The notes below the pieces were generated by a model, which did no database searches, was not told where the DNA came from, and saw nothing but the letters and a program-made list of their open reading frames with translations. Both the position numbers and the translations under genes were made by a program. This document shows, one piece after another, positions 1 to 12,753 of a stretch of 64,000 bases of DNA. Within the stretch, counting starts at the first letter, position 1. Every line of letters starts with the position of its first letter. Origin of the DNA: Jackrogersella multiformis (taxonomy: Eukaryota; Ascomycota; Sordariomycetes; Xylariales; Hypoxylaceae); the NCBI GenBank assembly GCA_902806575.1, contig CADCXD010000004.1:186001-250000 (forward strand), in the 5' to 3' direction.

Positions 1-1914
1 GAGAACGGTAACCTTATACAGGCTTGAACCGGAACCCTTGGTGAGCAGACTGACAAGAGCATGGCCGGCTTCGTGGTAAGCTGTCATCTCCTTCTCTTCA
101 GCGCTGATGACCATAGTCTTTCGCTCGGCGCCCATAATGACTCTGTCTTTAGCCCAGTCGAAGTCCTCTTTCCTGACAGAAGTAGCCTTCGCCTTGCTGG
201 CGTGGACAGCAGCCTGGTTGACAATATTCTCGAGCTCGGCTCCGGAAAGACCAGAAGTACCCAGGGCGATGTTCTGGAGATCAACATCCTTGGAGGCCTT
301 TATTTTCTTAGCGTGATACTTAAGGATAGCAAGACGGCCGCGGACATCAGGCAGATCGACGACGACGTGACGGTCAAAACGACCAGGCCGTGTAAGGGCC
401 TTGTCGAGCAGCTCGGGGAAGTTCGTGGCACCGATGATAATAACACCGCTGGTTTGATCGAACCCGTCGAGTTCGGTAAGAAGCTGGTTCAGGGTCTGCT
501 TAACATATGCAGCGTCGCGCGCATTACGGCGCCCTCCAATGGCATCGAGTTCGTCGATGAAGACGATGGCGGGCGACTTAGACTTGGCGGCAGCGAAAAG
601 ATCACGGACTCGCTTGGCGCCAACACCGACGTAAACCTCATCGAATTCGCTACCAGACATGTAGAAGAACGGAACACCAGCCTCGCCAGCGACGGCCCTG
701 GCAAGAAGCGTCTTTCCAGTACCGGGAGGCCCGACTAGTAGAATGCCCTTAGGCAATTTGCCACCGAGCTCGGAGAAGTTGTCAGGGTTGCGCAGGAACT
801 CGACCATCTCCTGCAATTCTTCCTTGGCCTCGTCGGCGCCGTGTACATCCGAGAACCGGGTCTTCTGGTGTTCAGCCTTGACTTCGCTTTCGATTTTGCC
901 CCCAGGTCGTTTTAAAATACCTAGGCCTTCAATGAGCATCGTCACGACAACCAAGCTCAAATAGGTGATGAGAAAGAACCACATGAGAAATTTGACCCAG
1001 CGGAAGACGCTGCCACCGAACGTCTCGTCAACGACAACGTGAAGCGGGCCGTCCTTGCCGCCAGCTGCCTGGCCGCTTTTGGAGACCGCTAAGTTGCCGC
1101 CACGAGATCGAGCTGCTAGAGCCTGAGTCACAGCTTGAACTTGCGTGGACGTCAGATTTCCGGGTAGGTTCTTCACAGTTTCGTTGATGTCCTGATCCGG
1201 CGTTCCTTGGGTGCCGTTGTTAGTCAACATAGCCAGCGCTTTCCCGTACGCCTCGGTCGCAGCGGAATTTGCTGCAAAGCGTCCGGACTGATATCTCTCA
1301 ATGATGATGGCGGGCATGTTTGCTCTCAAGAGGGACTGGTAGAATGCGTTCTGGGCAGTGGCGCTGGTAGGATTCTTATTGGCAGATTCTTCCATATGAG
1401 CGAGCAAGTTCCTAGAAAGTCCACCACTCTGAAAAGACCTTCGCTGAGATATATCCATCTTTATAAATCGGCTCGGGAATGGGCGTAACCCGGTCGAGGT
1501 AGGCATAAATCGGGCAGACATAGATCGGAGTGGCGTATATTGCGGGTATAGACGATGCATTATCGGGTTTGACGCAAGAAGAGCAGTACGCTGCATGGTC
1601 GAGATCGAAGAACGGATATCGAAGGGAGTGGCGATATTCTTCATAGAGGCAGTGGGCATAAGAGAGAGACGGGCATCATTTTGAGGATCTCGAAGAAACT
1701 CGGGAAGCTCAAAGCGGGGAGAATGGGAAAAGACCTTAGGCTGGACATGAGTCGGTTTCGGACCTGGTTCGACTCTTCGGATCTGAGGTAATTTCGGATT
1801 CGGCATTGGGAGCGACGGCGCTCGGAACGGTACCATCAAAGTACTCATGATTGATGGCCACAGATCCGTAGTCGCCGCCGCGATGCTCGGTAGAGCTGAC
1901 GTCTGGAACGCCAT
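1..1914 (-). CDS. YME1: Mitochondrial i-AAA protease YME1 (FtsH family), 3' end outside window
   Basis: Open without a stop from the left edge to the ATG at 1912-1914, giving 638 residues; the C-terminal part of the protease domain is missing because the window ends. Order of parts: N-terminal mitochondrial-type presequence rich in Ser/Arg; a Phe/Leu/Val membrane segment near 930-1010 ([16 protein letters not shown]); AAA domain with Walker A GPPGTGKT (~710-735), Walker B/second region [12 protein letters not shown] (~520-570), [12 protein letters not shown]; then the zinc protease motif HEAGH (52-66). In the family this hexamer sits in the inner mitochondrial membrane with its catalytic domain in the intermembrane space and degrades unassembled or damaged proteins. 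Family identity is certain. The extreme N-terminus is less so: an overlapping frame is also open upstream (1736-1951). No intron was needed. Confidence 0.93.
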   Translation of the reverse strand, partial: MAFQTSALPSIAAATTDLWPSIMSTLMVPFRAPSLPMPNPKLPQIRRVEPGPKPTHVQPKVFSHSPRFELPEFLRDPQNDARLSLMPTASMKNIATPFDIRSSISTMQRTALLASNPIMHRLYPQYTPLRSMSARFMPTSTGLRPFPSRFIKMDISQRRSFQSGGLSRNLLAHMEESANKNPTSATAQNAFYQSLLRANMPAIIIERYQSGRFAANSAATEAYGKALAMLTNNGTQGTPDQDINETVKNLPGNLTSTQVQAVTQALAARSRGGNLAVSKSGQAAGGKDGPLHVVVDETFGGSVFRWVKFLMWFFLITYLSLVVVTMLIEGLGILKRPGGKIESEVKAEHQKTRFSDVHGADEAKEELQEMVEFLRNPDNFSELGGKLPKGILLVGPPGTGKTLLARAVAGEAGVPFFYMSGSEFDEVYVGVGAKRVRDLFAAAKSKSPAIVFIDELDAIGGRRNARDAAYVKQTLNQLLTELDGFDQTSGVIIIGATNFPELLDKALTRPGRFDRHVVVDLPDVRGRLAILKYHAKKIKASKDVDLQNIALGTSGLSGAELENIVNQAAVHASKAKATSVRKEDFDWAKDRVIMGAERKTMVISAEEKEMTAYHEAGHALVSLLTKGSGSSLYKVTVL

Positions 1915-2728
1915 GGCGACTCGGCTGGGGGAGCGCAGGTGTGCTCAGCAAGTCGCGATGGGAGTGATACCCTTCTACTCTGCTTTCGACGAAGTTGTGG
2001 AAGATGGGAAATATGCGTGCGCCGATAACGACGGCGATGCGAGAAAAAGATATAGCGTAAAAACGCCACCACCAATTAGTACATAAATTGTAGAAATGAA
2101 TCTAAGAAAAAGAGAAGAGCGATTAGCTTCTGATTGGTGACTGGGGAAGAGGCCACATTCTCCTGAGGTGAAAGGGTGAATTGCGAAACCTAAGAAGATG
2201 GTAATGGTGATGACTAGAACCTCTCAGAAAATAAAAAGTAGAAAATTAAATTGCGGCGAATCTTTTGAGGTTCGACCTTTCCGATCTTTGGTGATGTGAT
2301 GACCGGCAGGTGCGCACCTAACGCCTAGCACCTGGGCTTTCCCACGTTGTCCTTACCAATCGGCTGGTCTTCGGCGAAAGTTTGTCATCGGATATGCTTT
2401 ACTTACATATGCACATATGCTTACCTGCATATATATAAGTAACTGTGATGTGTAGCTGCTACCTAGGTAGGTACTGTAGTCATCAATTTGCTCAACTATC
2501 GTATACAAGGCTATCTATCCATGTTATCGATATCACAGAGACTAGCCTGACATAATCAATGATTTACTTCCTAATCATGAATTTATATTTCTAGTTCCTA
2601 AACAATAATGTTCCCAGACAATATAGCCACTGATTTATCTAGCAAAATGATCGCTTTGCTTCGCCCTCCTTAGCCTGACAAGCATCATTACTACAAAGCA
2701 AGAACCTAAGAGGTAGCTACCCAGGTAT
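1915..2728. other. Intergenic: YME1 promoter side and PHO81 3' side
   Basis: About 0.8 kb between two minus-strand genes. It must contain the YME1 promoter/5' UTR and the 3' UTR of the PHO81-like gene. I see an ACCTAGGTAGGTA element near 2461 and AT-rich sequence, but no coding signal. Confidence 0.6.
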
Positions 2729-5700
2729 TCAGTCATCCTTGGTCAATCCTCGGCGGATCGCTAGGACGTTATCCACAATCACCGCATCGATACCTTCCTT
2801 GACTTGGCGCTAGATGAAAAATATATCAATTAGTATCTGGTTCATTTGTTCGTTGCTTCGTTCGTTTGCACAGACTAGAGGAAGTAGGTTGACGACTTAC
2901 CTGGACTAGAGTAGGATCGTTGTTCTGCGTCCCGTAACTGACACAGACCAGCCCCGTCTGCTTCACCACCTTAACTAACCGAGGGCTGTTCACGAACGGC
3001 TCAGCGTTGCTCACGATTCCGAGCAGGTTCCACCGACCCGCGAACCGGACAGCTTCCTGAATACTGCTAGCTCTTATGTCGCTGACCTCCTCCGTTCCAG
3101 CGTCGGTCAGGAACATTATCGGGATGCTGGGCTGCTTGAAGCTCAGGCAGAGGCAGATGTCGGGGTTGAAGCTGCTAAAGATGATGTGACGGTTCTTGGC
3201 CAAGTCGTAAACCTTGGTTAGTACTGTGTCGCAGAATGAGTTGAGCTCGATCGCATATGTGTCCATGTCCTCCTTCTCGCTCTCCAGCAGCATAGGATAC
3301 TTCATCTCGATGTTGAACCCGACACTCTCTGGTACTTTCTTGAAGAGCTCCTCTAGTGTGGCGAAGGGTGCTTGAACGAAATTTCCCCGAGTATTGGCCT
3401 TGTACCCTTTCTTCTTGAAATTGAGTGTATACTTCATGCGCTCGTCAAGGTTATCCTTGACACCTTTAGCCAGGTCCATAGATAGGGACCTTTGCCTAGG
3501 CCCGGACTCTTTTACACCGTTGCCATTACCGTTCGCTTCCCTTTTCTTCCTCTCTGGCGATCCTCTTCCGGATCTCGGCTGTGACTCATTGTTGATATGA
3601 AGAAATTGCTCCAAGGTCAAGGTATGAACTGGCGCGTCTATGCCAGTCTCGCTCACCAAGAAATCATGATAAATGACGGGGACATGGTCTTTGGTGAGCT
3701 GAACGTCGAACTCAACATAGTGAGCTCCTAAATTAGCTGCGGCGATGAAGGACGAGACCGTGTTCTCTCCCAGCTGGAGTGACTTGTTCTCGAGAAAGTT
3801 CTTGCCCAAGCCGCGGTGGCCAAAAACCATTGTAGGGGATAGCTTCTTCCAGTATGTCTGCTGGGAATTGATTTCCATGTGTGGATGGGAGAATGGCGTT
3901 ATGATGAGGAAGTTGAAATTGACAGCGCCGATGACTTCGAGATTCGCTCCTAGGATTGGCACACATACGTCACCTTGAAGATTCATTCGTTTTGTCCCAA
4001 GTGATGGACGTACCGATGACAATAACGCTACGGCGCGGCCTACCTTGTTCTTCTCGTTCCCAGAGTAAGTCGGTACGATATCGAAGAGTAGTCTGACGCT
4101 CGAAGCGTCCGAGGTAGTGAACAGGATGGGCTCAGTAGAGATGTTTTCATGTACCGGTAGATCAATGATGGTGGGCTCCCCCTGGGCACCTTGCGCCGAA
4201 ACCACAACAGAGAGCGCTGTGTCGAGTTGATTCGTATGGGCTTCTGTTAGTGGGACACGGTCAAGCTTGACGGCTTCGGTATTCTTCCGCATATCCATAG
4301 AGCCTAGGCTCACCATCACAAGACTTTTCTCTCTCAGGTAGCGATGACCGAACGACTTGATCGGCTCTGTGATTCGAGTGCTCCCGTCCGATCTTCGGTC
4401 TTCGAGAGATGATGTTTCCGGAGGCGTAGATGGTGCAGAGGACTGTGCTTGGACGTCCTCCACGGCGGTAACAGATGGGGAACTAACTGCATAATTCCCG
4501 AGAAGCCTTGCAATTTCCAGGTGTCCTCTCAATGCCGCGTGTTCTTTAGCTGTCCATCCGAAGGAGTCCATCTTCTCAACATCTGCTCCAGCTTCCACTA
4601 GGAGCTGCGCTACGAGTAAATGTCCATCCACGGCTGATATGTGCAGGGGGGTCCACGCAAATGACCTTTCAGTCAATTCCAGGTTTGCCTTTTGCTCGGC
4701 CGAGCCTTCAAGCAAGATCTTGGTGCATTCTCCATGCCCGAACCTTGCGGCAATATGAAGTGCCGTTTCGCCTGTCTCGTCTTGCCAATTGATGTCGACG
4801 CCAGCTTCTACGAGCATCCGTACGATGTATACAAAATTCGATTTCGTAGCCAATGCCAAAACGGCACTGGACTTGGACACAGGCTTTCTCCCTGTTCCCT
4901 CTTTATGAGTCGGGCCTTGCCAATTCTCCCCCTGCAGAAGGCATTTCGTAGTCAATGGGTGGCCGCCAATGACCGCAAGATGAAGCGGCGCATTGCCTTC
5001 CTTGTCCTGCCATTTAGGAGCATCAATACCATCTCCGACGTTGAATTGACCCCATTCCTGCATTTTTGCCATGATGACCTGGCAGAGAACGACGAACCCA
5101 AACTGAGCCGCGTAATGTAAGGGGATGCGTCCTAGGGAGTCCCTACCAACCAATGCTTGTTGCTGTTCTCCTTGGAGGCAATCGAGAACATAACACAAAA
5201 TCTGTACCGTTTCATCTTCCTTACTCAGCAATTTCGAGTCGGCCCCATTACCATTCACTGACCGCGTCGCCGGCATTCCGGTAGTTTGGGCTGGCGCGAT
5301 GTAATGGCTATTGTAGTGGGAACTAATCGGAAGGGAGACCGCGTTTGGCTCCAGATCGCCAGCCAGAGATGATTTGCTTCGTCCGATGTGGATAACTAGA
5401 CGATGAATGCAATTACGCTCGTTGAGATCGCTCGGCTCATCCAATGTCTTGATTTGGCGCAAGAGATATTCGATACAGGCCTTCGACCGAGCGGAAACAG
5501 AACGTTGAAGGAGGTTGAGTAGCACTTCCTGGGAGGCCTGCTCGAGCACCACCAGATTTTCGGAGCTTAAGCTGCTTTGCAACTTTGCGACATCATCATT
5601 CCGAATCGCAACGTCCAACTTATCGAGGACGATCTGCGAAACGCTCAACATGGCCTTGGCGGTCACTCTTCCGAGCGAACGTACTGAACGCGTGGACTTA

Positions 5701-6380
5701 TCTGATACGGCATCATCGATATTTTGAGCATCTCCAAGCACCGATAACCATTTGTTAATTTCGTTGATCAACCGCGCCGTGGTAGTGTCCTTAGCGAACG
5801 GCTTAGGGTCGACCTTCGTCGTGATATAACGTTCCTGGGTGGTGGTGTTGGGCACCTTCTTGTCTAGCTTTTTTGTAATCTTGACAAAACCTCTGCGATT
5901 GATTTCACCGAACCACTGTAAATTTCGAAGCTGGTTCCGAAGCTCGAGCAGAGCTCCCATCAGCTCCTCACTTTCCTGGTCGTCCAGATCCGTAACAACA
6001 TCGGGGCTCCTGCCATATCTATCTTCGAGCAGCTTGATACGGCGGTGGGCCTCGGCGAACTTCTTATTATAGAAGGAGTCGACATCCTCGAGGTTGCGAT
6101 CTAGAGCGAAGAAAAATTCTGCGGGGATTAGGTTAGGGGATACAAGAGGTATCGACACAACGTCGAAGAAATCATCAGCCCACCTGCTAGATCAACTATC
6201 TCCCCTGCCTTAGCAGTTCTCGTAGCCGCCTTGATCAACTTCTTAATACCCTTGTAATTGATGTAAGAAGACGCCCACTCGGGGACTTGGTTACGAGGTA
6301 AGCTATGATGAACGGTAAGCTTCTGTAGACAGGGGTATGGAGGAGTTAGGAGTTAGATCTTACTTTCTTCCAAACTTCAT
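2729..6380 (-). CDS. nuc-2: PHO81/NUC-2 phosphate sensor (SPX + ankyrin + GDPD-like)
   Basis: Four exons on minus: 6364-6380, 6184-6302, 2901-6118 and 2729-2809, giving 1144 aa. The 17-nt first exon plus exon 2 gives the SPX start MKFGRNLPRNQVPEW; the join at 6118 gives ...DLAEFFFALDRNLED. SPX domain is ~1-170; ankyrin repeats ~370-590 (e.g. GRIPLHYAAQFGF, GETALHIAARFGH, AWTPLHISAVDGH); a glycerophosphodiester phosphodiesterase-like domain runs from ~805 to the end, with HRG, ENT and EFDVQ. The last exon adds the conserved C-terminus QVKEGIDAVIVDNVLAIR. In yeast and Neurospora this protein inhibits the PHO85/PHO80-type CDK when phosphate is low, which releases the PHO4/NUC-1 activator; SPX binds inositol pyrophosphates. 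Introns are 61, 65 and 91 nt. Confidence 0.93.
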
Positions 6381-8456
6381 CGTGAACCTGTCCTTTTTAT
6401 ATTTCTTTTATAGATATGTATACGGAAGAGATGGATTGAATTGGTAGGAATAAGATTCGGGTAGTGTTAAGTAGAAGTTGGTCCTGGTCCGGTAGCGAAA
6501 AGGACTGTATGAGTGACTGGGGCGAAGTAACTCGTGATGTCCGTCCTGTGACGTGTTCAGCTTCCGGGGTTTCTGTTATTCACTACAATTCCTAGCAGAA
6601 GCTCTTACGTCGACTCAAGAATAATATCGTTGGTAGCAAACAATTGAAAATCTATAACATCAGCATGTCGACCACCTCGATCTATTTCAACGGATTGGTC
6701 GACCGATGGTGATGTGGCCGGTGGGTATCACGAATAGCCAGTCGACTGAGCTTTGTGTTGCTGTCGAAGGTAGATATTTGGAGCCATTGATATCTATCAG
6801 ACTCGGAGGGGGGATGAAGAAGACCACTGTCCTCTCACAGAAGGTAGTGAAGGATACCTTAGGTAGGTAGAAGGACAGAAGAACAGAAGGTGAAAGATCT
6901 ATGTAGCTAGGTAGGGTAAGCTACCTAGGTAGGTAAGGATAAGGACTGAGGACTGAGGACTAATGAGAACTAACTAGGTACCTATTAAACTTTCACACCG
7001 CGAGGCGTGTTACTGTCCTGGTGTGTAAATGCAAACTCGGAATTGTGATAGGTGCCCTATTTGTGGTACCTGGTCCTGTTAGTCCAATCAGTGGAAAGTC
7101 TGGAACTCTGACTTTGACTCTTGAGGGAGAAGCTTTTTTTTAAAAAAAAAATACATGTTATACCTAAGAGGTATGTAGCTCCATCAGTCTTCTAAAGCTA
7201 CCAGTGACGCAGCAAGCCCTAAATAGCCCATATAAGATCCGCTTTTCTACCTTCCCAAGCGGTGAGGTTAAATCATTACTCTACCTAGGTACCTGGTAGG
7301 TATGTAGTACGGATTATTCTAGTCTATGTACCTACCTAGGCTAGGTAGGTCGTGCAAGGAGGTATTAAGTTTTCCTGTTGGTTCGTGGAGTTGTGGAATC
7401 TCAAGGGCCAGTAGATCCTTGCCATGGAGAGACGTGATGTAGATTGCGAGCTGTGATTGGCTAACCGGTACAGACTACGAAGACCCGCTCGCTAGTGTAC
7501 CATTGTACATTGCCATCCATGATCTCTCGCCGTTTTATTGTTGCACTTACCGCGTTCACGGAGTACCGCGGCTCCGCTTGCATCTGCCATCTGTCAAAAG
7601 TCATCCACTCGGCATCAAATCCCAAGTTACAGCGAAAAGGGTTTGTCCGTTGGAACTGCCTAGGCTCTCGACTATCGACTTCGACTATCGACTATATATA
7701 AAAATGTGACTACACTATAAAAGGTGAATAGGACGGGATCCACGGGGAGCCCCAAGCTGTGGCAATGTTACTCTAACTATCACTTATTACATACATGCAC
7801 ATAAACTACTACGTAGTACCTATTACCTACCTACATGTAGGTACCTAGGTAGGTAGGTATACGTATTACACATATGCATATGCACATATCCTAATAATAA
7901 TCCCGCACACCTACATACCTGCCTACGCCCTTAAGGGTCTTCATCTACCCAAGTATCAACCTAGGTAAGTATCTTACCTAGGTAGGTAGGTACCTAGGTA
8001 GCCAACTCGAATAGATAACAAATCTCACACACGATGTTAAATACTCCTAGGTACTCAAAGCTAAAGCTATTGGTCATACGAGTCCTATTCGGTTCCATGA
8101 TGGCGTATCGTATCTACCTACCTAGGTAAATGGTCAATTATCTAGAAGCCGGTATCGGATTCATCACCTCATAGACACCAAAACCAGGCCGCAACCGAAC
8201 ACTTGAAAACGGCCAACGGTCGGTCGTACCATTCCTAAGTACTCTACATACCCAGTGGTCTATGAACATGTATATGGTATATGTATATGGTATATGTATA
8301 TGGTATTCTATATACAAGGGAGCAGAGGTTTAGCTCGAGACTCCCCAAGTCTTATGCCAAGCCTCTCCGAATCCAATGACACTCTCTCCTTTGTTCTGCA
8401 GGGCATACCTCATTTTTTTCCACCCCACAACTTTACTTGGATCCTCATCCTCATCC
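6381..8456. other. Long intergenic region upstream of PHO81-like gene
   Basis: About 2.1 kb: promoter side of the PHO81-like gene (to its left) and 3' flank of the PPR-like gene (to its right). It has many TACCTAGGTA/GGTAGGTA elements (6845-6985, 7280-7350, 7815-7870, 7960-8000, 8110-8130), a poly-A/T stretch at 7135-7150, and a TATATGGTATATG repeat at 8265-8310. Short open frames overlap in several frames and look like chance. Confidence 0.6.
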
Positions 8457-11102
8457 TCATCCCCATCCCAGCGCCGCGAGGAGAGTGTCATCCTCGTCAT
8501 GCGACCCCGGTGGGTCCGCTGTACGAAGCTTTGTAATCGGTCGACTCGAATACAGCCCCCTCTCGATGTCTGCGTGGTTTGTTGCAGGCTTTCCTGGAAC
8601 GAGGCCATTTGCTTCGTCTGCATCTTCTGCAGCCGTTGAAAAATCCTTAATGGTTCTTATTGCGGGGTTATCTTGGTCGGGTGATTCGGCGACGTCGGCT
8701 TGCTGTGTACCTTTAACCTCGCGAGGTCTGGAAGGTTTGCAGATACCACCCCGCATGTGATATTCGACCAGCTTTGCGAGAGGCATCTGGTTCCAGTCCG
8801 GGAACCTATACCTAAGCCTCCTCTGCGATCCACCAAGGAGGTGTGAGAATAGAATCGCCTTGGCCGTATCTACAATATCGGTAAGTTCTTGCTCTAGCTG
8901 TCCTATAGACTCGCTATAGCAATGATTTCGTGGTGCCTCGGGTGTGCCCAATTTTGGAGCATAAAAGGTTGTTAGGGTCCATATGGTTAGGTTTTCTGCA
9001 TCACCCGAATTCTCTAATTTTCTTGCCAGTACAGGATCAGGCAGGTTTCGAAGAAGTTGTAATTTGATATCCCTCTGTATCATCGGGCCATCACAAATCC
9101 GAACATTCTCCAGAGCGTTGATGATCGACTTGCGACGAATTGATTCGAGATACCCCGTAGGCTTGGAGGTAAGGAGCCCGAATGGATCAAAGTCGTAGCC
9201 CGTCTTCAATTTGAGGATGAAAGTGTTGGCCAAGGCTGTCGTAGTCTGGATTATGGATTCCAGATCATGGCACCTATGCTCGATCGAAACAATTTTAGCT
9301 AATTTGTCAAAGTTGGTGAGCGCCTTCACGGCCTTTCGCCTACTCCGCTGAGCAGAGCTTAGAGTAGCAATAGCCCCATCGAACCGATTGACTGTCAGAT
9401 CGTAGGAACTCATTTCCTCGAGCGTAGCAATGCATAAACTCGCCGTCTCTTCTAACTCGAGTTCGAATCTGACCCTGGTCACAAAAGACCTAAGCTTCTG
9501 TAGCGTTTTATCGTAGACTTTATTAGTAGGTCCAAATATGTTTATGTCGGGAAGCCAGCATATATCCAGTAAACAGGAAAGACTCATGACTATCTGACGA
9601 GATGTCGCTGTCGATTCCTCACGAAGAATCCTCTCGAGGAGGACCATGAACTTCTGCATGCTCTTCGCAAACCCTCGGACTAGCTTCCGGGCTGCTGGAT
9701 AATTTACTGTCGTCAAACAAGCATTGAAAAGCTCTTGAAGCGTTTGAACAGAGACGAAACAACCGCCGCGCACGCATGCGACGAAGGCCATGCTGGCATT
9801 GCCAAGCTCCCCGCGGTATAGGTAGCCTTTGACAAGACTGTTGAACACCTCATCGTCCCTTCGCGCTCGTTCCACAAAAGCCTCCTTACGCGAAGCGCAG
9901 TTCTCTTTGGCCCATTCTAACCAGTCTTGTGAATATATGGCCTTCTTATCGATAATTCGAAAATGTAGACCGTCGTCTTTGACACCTCTCATTCGCATGA
10001 TAATATCTCGCCAGCCTTCCACTTGATGAGTTCCTCTATAGTGGTTAAGCAAACACACTATGGTCTGCTGAGTGGCCGGCCAAGTCATTTTAAAAATGTA
10101 GGAATCGATAATTGCCTGCGCAAGATCAGGACGTTGGATCCGGTTGAAGCCAGCAATGAGACTATTATAGGTATGAATACTCGGAGGCGCGCTGGAAGTC
10201 AAGATATTGTAGCATATTTTGGCCACGATCTCTATAGAACTACCGGCCTGGTTGAAAATACGTCGTATAGAGTCTCCAAGGAGAGACCGGGTCCTTGCGG
10301 TGTCGTCGGTGTCCTCGTAAGGCTGACGATAGCTTGGATAATGACAAGTCTGTAACTTATCTTTCAGCTCCTGTAAGACGCTTTCTCCCACCCCGGTTTG
10401 CATATGCTGCGATCTTCTATGATCTTGGCTCCGTGTGCTTTCGTTAGCCAAGCTCTGCCATATGAGCTCGTTTACCAGGTCTACGACTGCCGCCGCTGTC
10501 CTCTCGAGCTGCCTATCAGACTTTGGTTCTCTGTGGGTAAATTCCGGGTCTTGTTCTTCCGATACGATGGCTGCTTCTACCTGCACCCATTCTAGTTGTG
10601 TTTGGATCCACGATGGATGTGGTAACGGCCGACGAGTGATCTCGGGCGGGTCTACCAATTCGTGCAATGGGATATTGGCAGGACCAGAAGCCTTTGGATT
10701 TTTTATTCTCGATCTGCGACGGATATTATGTGAAGCATTCGTAGGGACGTCATCAGGATAACGAATCCCTCCATCTTGCTGACCAGGTGACTCTTGAACG
10801 CCCAGTCTTCCCAAGGCAGCTCTAGCTTTCTCCAACCTATCGTCGAGTTCTCTTTTCCTATCCTCTTTCCTCTTGGCGTCTATAACGGTCGCGGCGCCGA
10901 GTAAAGTGGTATAGCAAGCGGTAAATAGATCAGCAGCCGTGACTTTCCGTCTTGAAGCCACACTCGTAGATCGCCGTACGGTTAGGCGACCGGAATAGAG
11001 GCAGAGTCGAGGGTGACACGAAGACTGCGCTTGGGCAGTCTTCGACCATATTGACAGCATAACTAAGGCATTTCGGTTTGGATTGGGTCTTTGGGGGCTC
11101 AA
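8457..11102 (-). CDS. Mitochondrial pentatricopeptide-repeat-like protein (hypothetical)
   Basis: Single uninterrupted frame of 881 codons. The first in-frame ATG is at 11102; a second ATG at residue 15 (11060) begins MLSIWSKTAQ... and looks more like a mitochondrial targeting peptide (Arg/Ser rich, no acids for ~40 residues), so it may be the real start. A charged coiled segment follows (RKEDRKRELDDRLEKARAAL). PPR-like helical pairs are readable at ~300-340 (PSIHTYNSLIAGFNRIQRPD) and ~415-450 (VFNSLVKGYLYRGELGNAS). PPR proteins usually bind organellar RNA, so a role in mitochondrial RNA processing or translation is inferred; I do not recognise the exact orthologue. The C-terminus is acidic and low complexity, encoded by a GAGGAT-type repeat. 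Confidence 0.82.
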   Translation of the reverse strand: MSPQRPNPNRNALVMLSIWSKTAQAQSSCHPRLCLYSGRLTVRRSTSVASRRKVTAADLFTACYTTLLGAATVIDAKRKEDRKRELDDRLEKARAALGRLGVQESPGQQDGGIRYPDDVPTNASHNIRRRSRIKNPKASGPANIPLHELVDPPEITRRPLPHPSWIQTQLEWVQVEAAIVSEEQDPEFTHREPKSDRQLERTAAAVVDLVNELIWQSLANESTRSQDHRRSQHMQTGVGESVLQELKDKLQTCHYPSYRQPYEDTDDTARTRSLLGDSIRRIFNQAGSSIEIVAKICYNILTSSAPPSIHTYNSLIAGFNRIQRPDLAQAIIDSYIFKMTWPATQQTIVCLLNHYRGTHQVEGWRDIIMRMRGVKDDGLHFRIIDKKAIYSQDWLEWAKENCASRKEAFVERARRDDEVFNSLVKGYLYRGELGNASMAFVACVRGGCFVSVQTLQELFNACLTTVNYPAARKLVRGFAKSMQKFMVLLERILREESTATSRQIVMSLSCLLDICWLPDINIFGPTNKVYDKTLQKLRSFVTRVRFELELEETASLCIATLEEMSSYDLTVNRFDGAIATLSSAQRSRRKAVKALTNFDKLAKIVSIEHRCHDLESIIQTTTALANTFILKLKTGYDFDPFGLLTSKPTGYLESIRRKSIINALENVRICDGPMIQRDIKLQLLRNLPDPVLARKLENSGDAENLTIWTLTTFYAPKLGTPEAPRNHCYSESIGQLEQELTDIVDTAKAILFSHLLGGSQRRLRYRFPDWNQMPLAKLVEYHMRGGICKPSRPREVKGTQQADVAESPDQDNPAIRTIKDFSTAAEDADEANGLVPGKPATNHADIERGLYSSRPITKLRTADPPGSHDEDDTLLAALGWG

Positions 11103-11554
11103 TTGGGCGATTATAAGATTTGTTTCGGTACTGCCCGCATTTTTAAAGACTCGTCTGTTAATTTGGTGATTTGATCATTCGATATCGCAAATCGAAAATC
11201 GAATTGTGAACTTAGAAGTTATCTAAGATTGGGCACTAAAATAAGCTAACCGAAAGCTATCTAGTACGTAACTTAGTACCTGTAATAATCGACCAACTCT
11301 GACGTAGGTACCTGCCGTACATAGCTAGGTAGTATATTCTTTACCAGGTACCTATCAACCCTTTATTTTCCATTACTTGATACATGCATAAGTATTCTTC
11401 AGATCTAGGTATATCCGACAGGTAACACACCATACCTAGGTAATCTACCGAGGTCGACAATTGAACCATTGAGGCTCAATCTCTTATATCTCCTTCCTCT
11501 CATACAATATACCCAATACCTAAAAGGGAAAACATAAAAATAAACACCATCAAC
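11103..11554. promoter_or_regulatory. Divergent promoter region between PPR-like and DUF866 genes
   Basis: About 450 bp separates two divergently transcribed genes, so both promoters must lie here. It is AT-rich, with TACCTAGG-type elements around 11305-11360 and 11430-11450. No specific binding site can be named. Confidence 0.45.
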
Positions 11555-12311
11555 ATGTATGCACTCACGTTAAAAGCAGAATTGAATGGGTATGTATTAG
11601 CTATAACATGTTCCCTTCTACTCGATTAACCACAACAATTCCTACAGGGTTACCAATTTAAGGCCTAAGGATACCACTGATAGCCCGTTCTGGTATACCT
11701 TCACGGTCCAATGTACTTCGTGCCGAGAGACACACGGAAAACCTATCGCCGTCAGCAGATTTGTAAGACATTATGACCTCTATACCACTCGTTACATATA
11801 CGGAAAGTCGCTAGTCGCTAACACTGTTCCTAGGAGACCAACGAGTTGAGTGGGAGTAGGGGAGAGGCGAATTTCGTATGGAAGTGCAAGAACTGCAAGG
11901 TTTGTCTGCTCTGTGATATGCTGTGTACATATAGATGTACGTGTGTATATATTCTAATACTCGAACACCTAGCGAGAATCATCTTGTTCTATCAAGACGG
12001 CCCCAAAGCCATATGAACAAAACGAACCGCCCAAACAGCAGACGATCATCGAGTTCGACTGCCGAGGCTTGGAGTTCACATCCTTTACTCCAGAGGTAGG
12101 TAGCTTATATGTCCCCGTCTAATTCAGACTATATTTGCCTAGGAAGACTAATTTTTGAATTGCTTAGGGAGAATGGCTAGCAGATGGCACAGAGTCCGGT
12201 ACCAAGTTTGAGGGGGTCGATTTACAAGAAGGAGAATGGTATGAGTATGATGAGAAGGCTAACGACGAGGTTACCATTAAGGACTTGAATTGGGAGATTA
12301 AGAGAGCCTGA
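11555..12311 (+). CDS. CXXC zinc-binding protein, DUF866/UPF0587 (CZIB/C1orf123 family)
   Basis: Five exons: 11555-11589, 11648-11762, 11834-11899, 11973-12095 and 12168-12311, giving 160 aa. All joins keep frame and use GT-AG (introns 58, 71, 73, 72 nt). The protein starts MYALTLKAELNGVTNLRP and carries two CxxC pairs, C34-x2-C37 (QCTSCRE) and C68-x2-C71 (WKCKNCK), which bind one zinc in the family; it ends with the family block GEWYEYDEK...DLNWEIKRA. The length matches the family (~160 aa). The precise cellular role of DUF866 proteins is poorly defined. Confidence 0.93.
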
Positions 12312-12753
12312 ATTGTATTTTCTTCTCTCACCCTTTCCCTACCTACTTAGATATCCGTCTAAGGTTTTAGGTATGGATTAATCAAACAGATATGTCTGTC
12401 CATATAATACCTACCTAGGTACCTAGGTATCTAGTATGTTGAAGATTGAAGCGGGGCAGAACCCTAAAAGTGAAATACCTCATTAAATGCATAATTTACA
12501 AGCATACTACCCCCACTTAGCATAGCAAACCGTACCCGCCAATCAAGGTTGTGCTTTGAATATAAGATTCACCCCAGTGGAGCATGAAAATTTAAGGTAC
12601 AGCCTTTAAGCTAGGTATCTAGGTACCTAGCCTAACCTTAGGTAAATCAGTACCTATCGATTTAATTTTGAACCTACGAGAAACAACGAGACAACGACAA
12701 CTATTCACGATATCACGATACCTCACGCCTCATACCTCATACCTCTACCCACC
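12312..12753. other. Intergenic between DUF866 and SmF genes
   Basis: About 440 bp; 3' UTR of the DUF866 gene and promoter of SmF. It contains a CTACCTAGGTACCTAGGTATC cluster near 12410-12435 and another near 12610-12640. No coding signal seen. Confidence 0.55.

Noticed and set aside
61..738. 225-codon plus-strand frame
   Set aside because: Antisense shadow of the YME1 AAA domain; it shows no family features.
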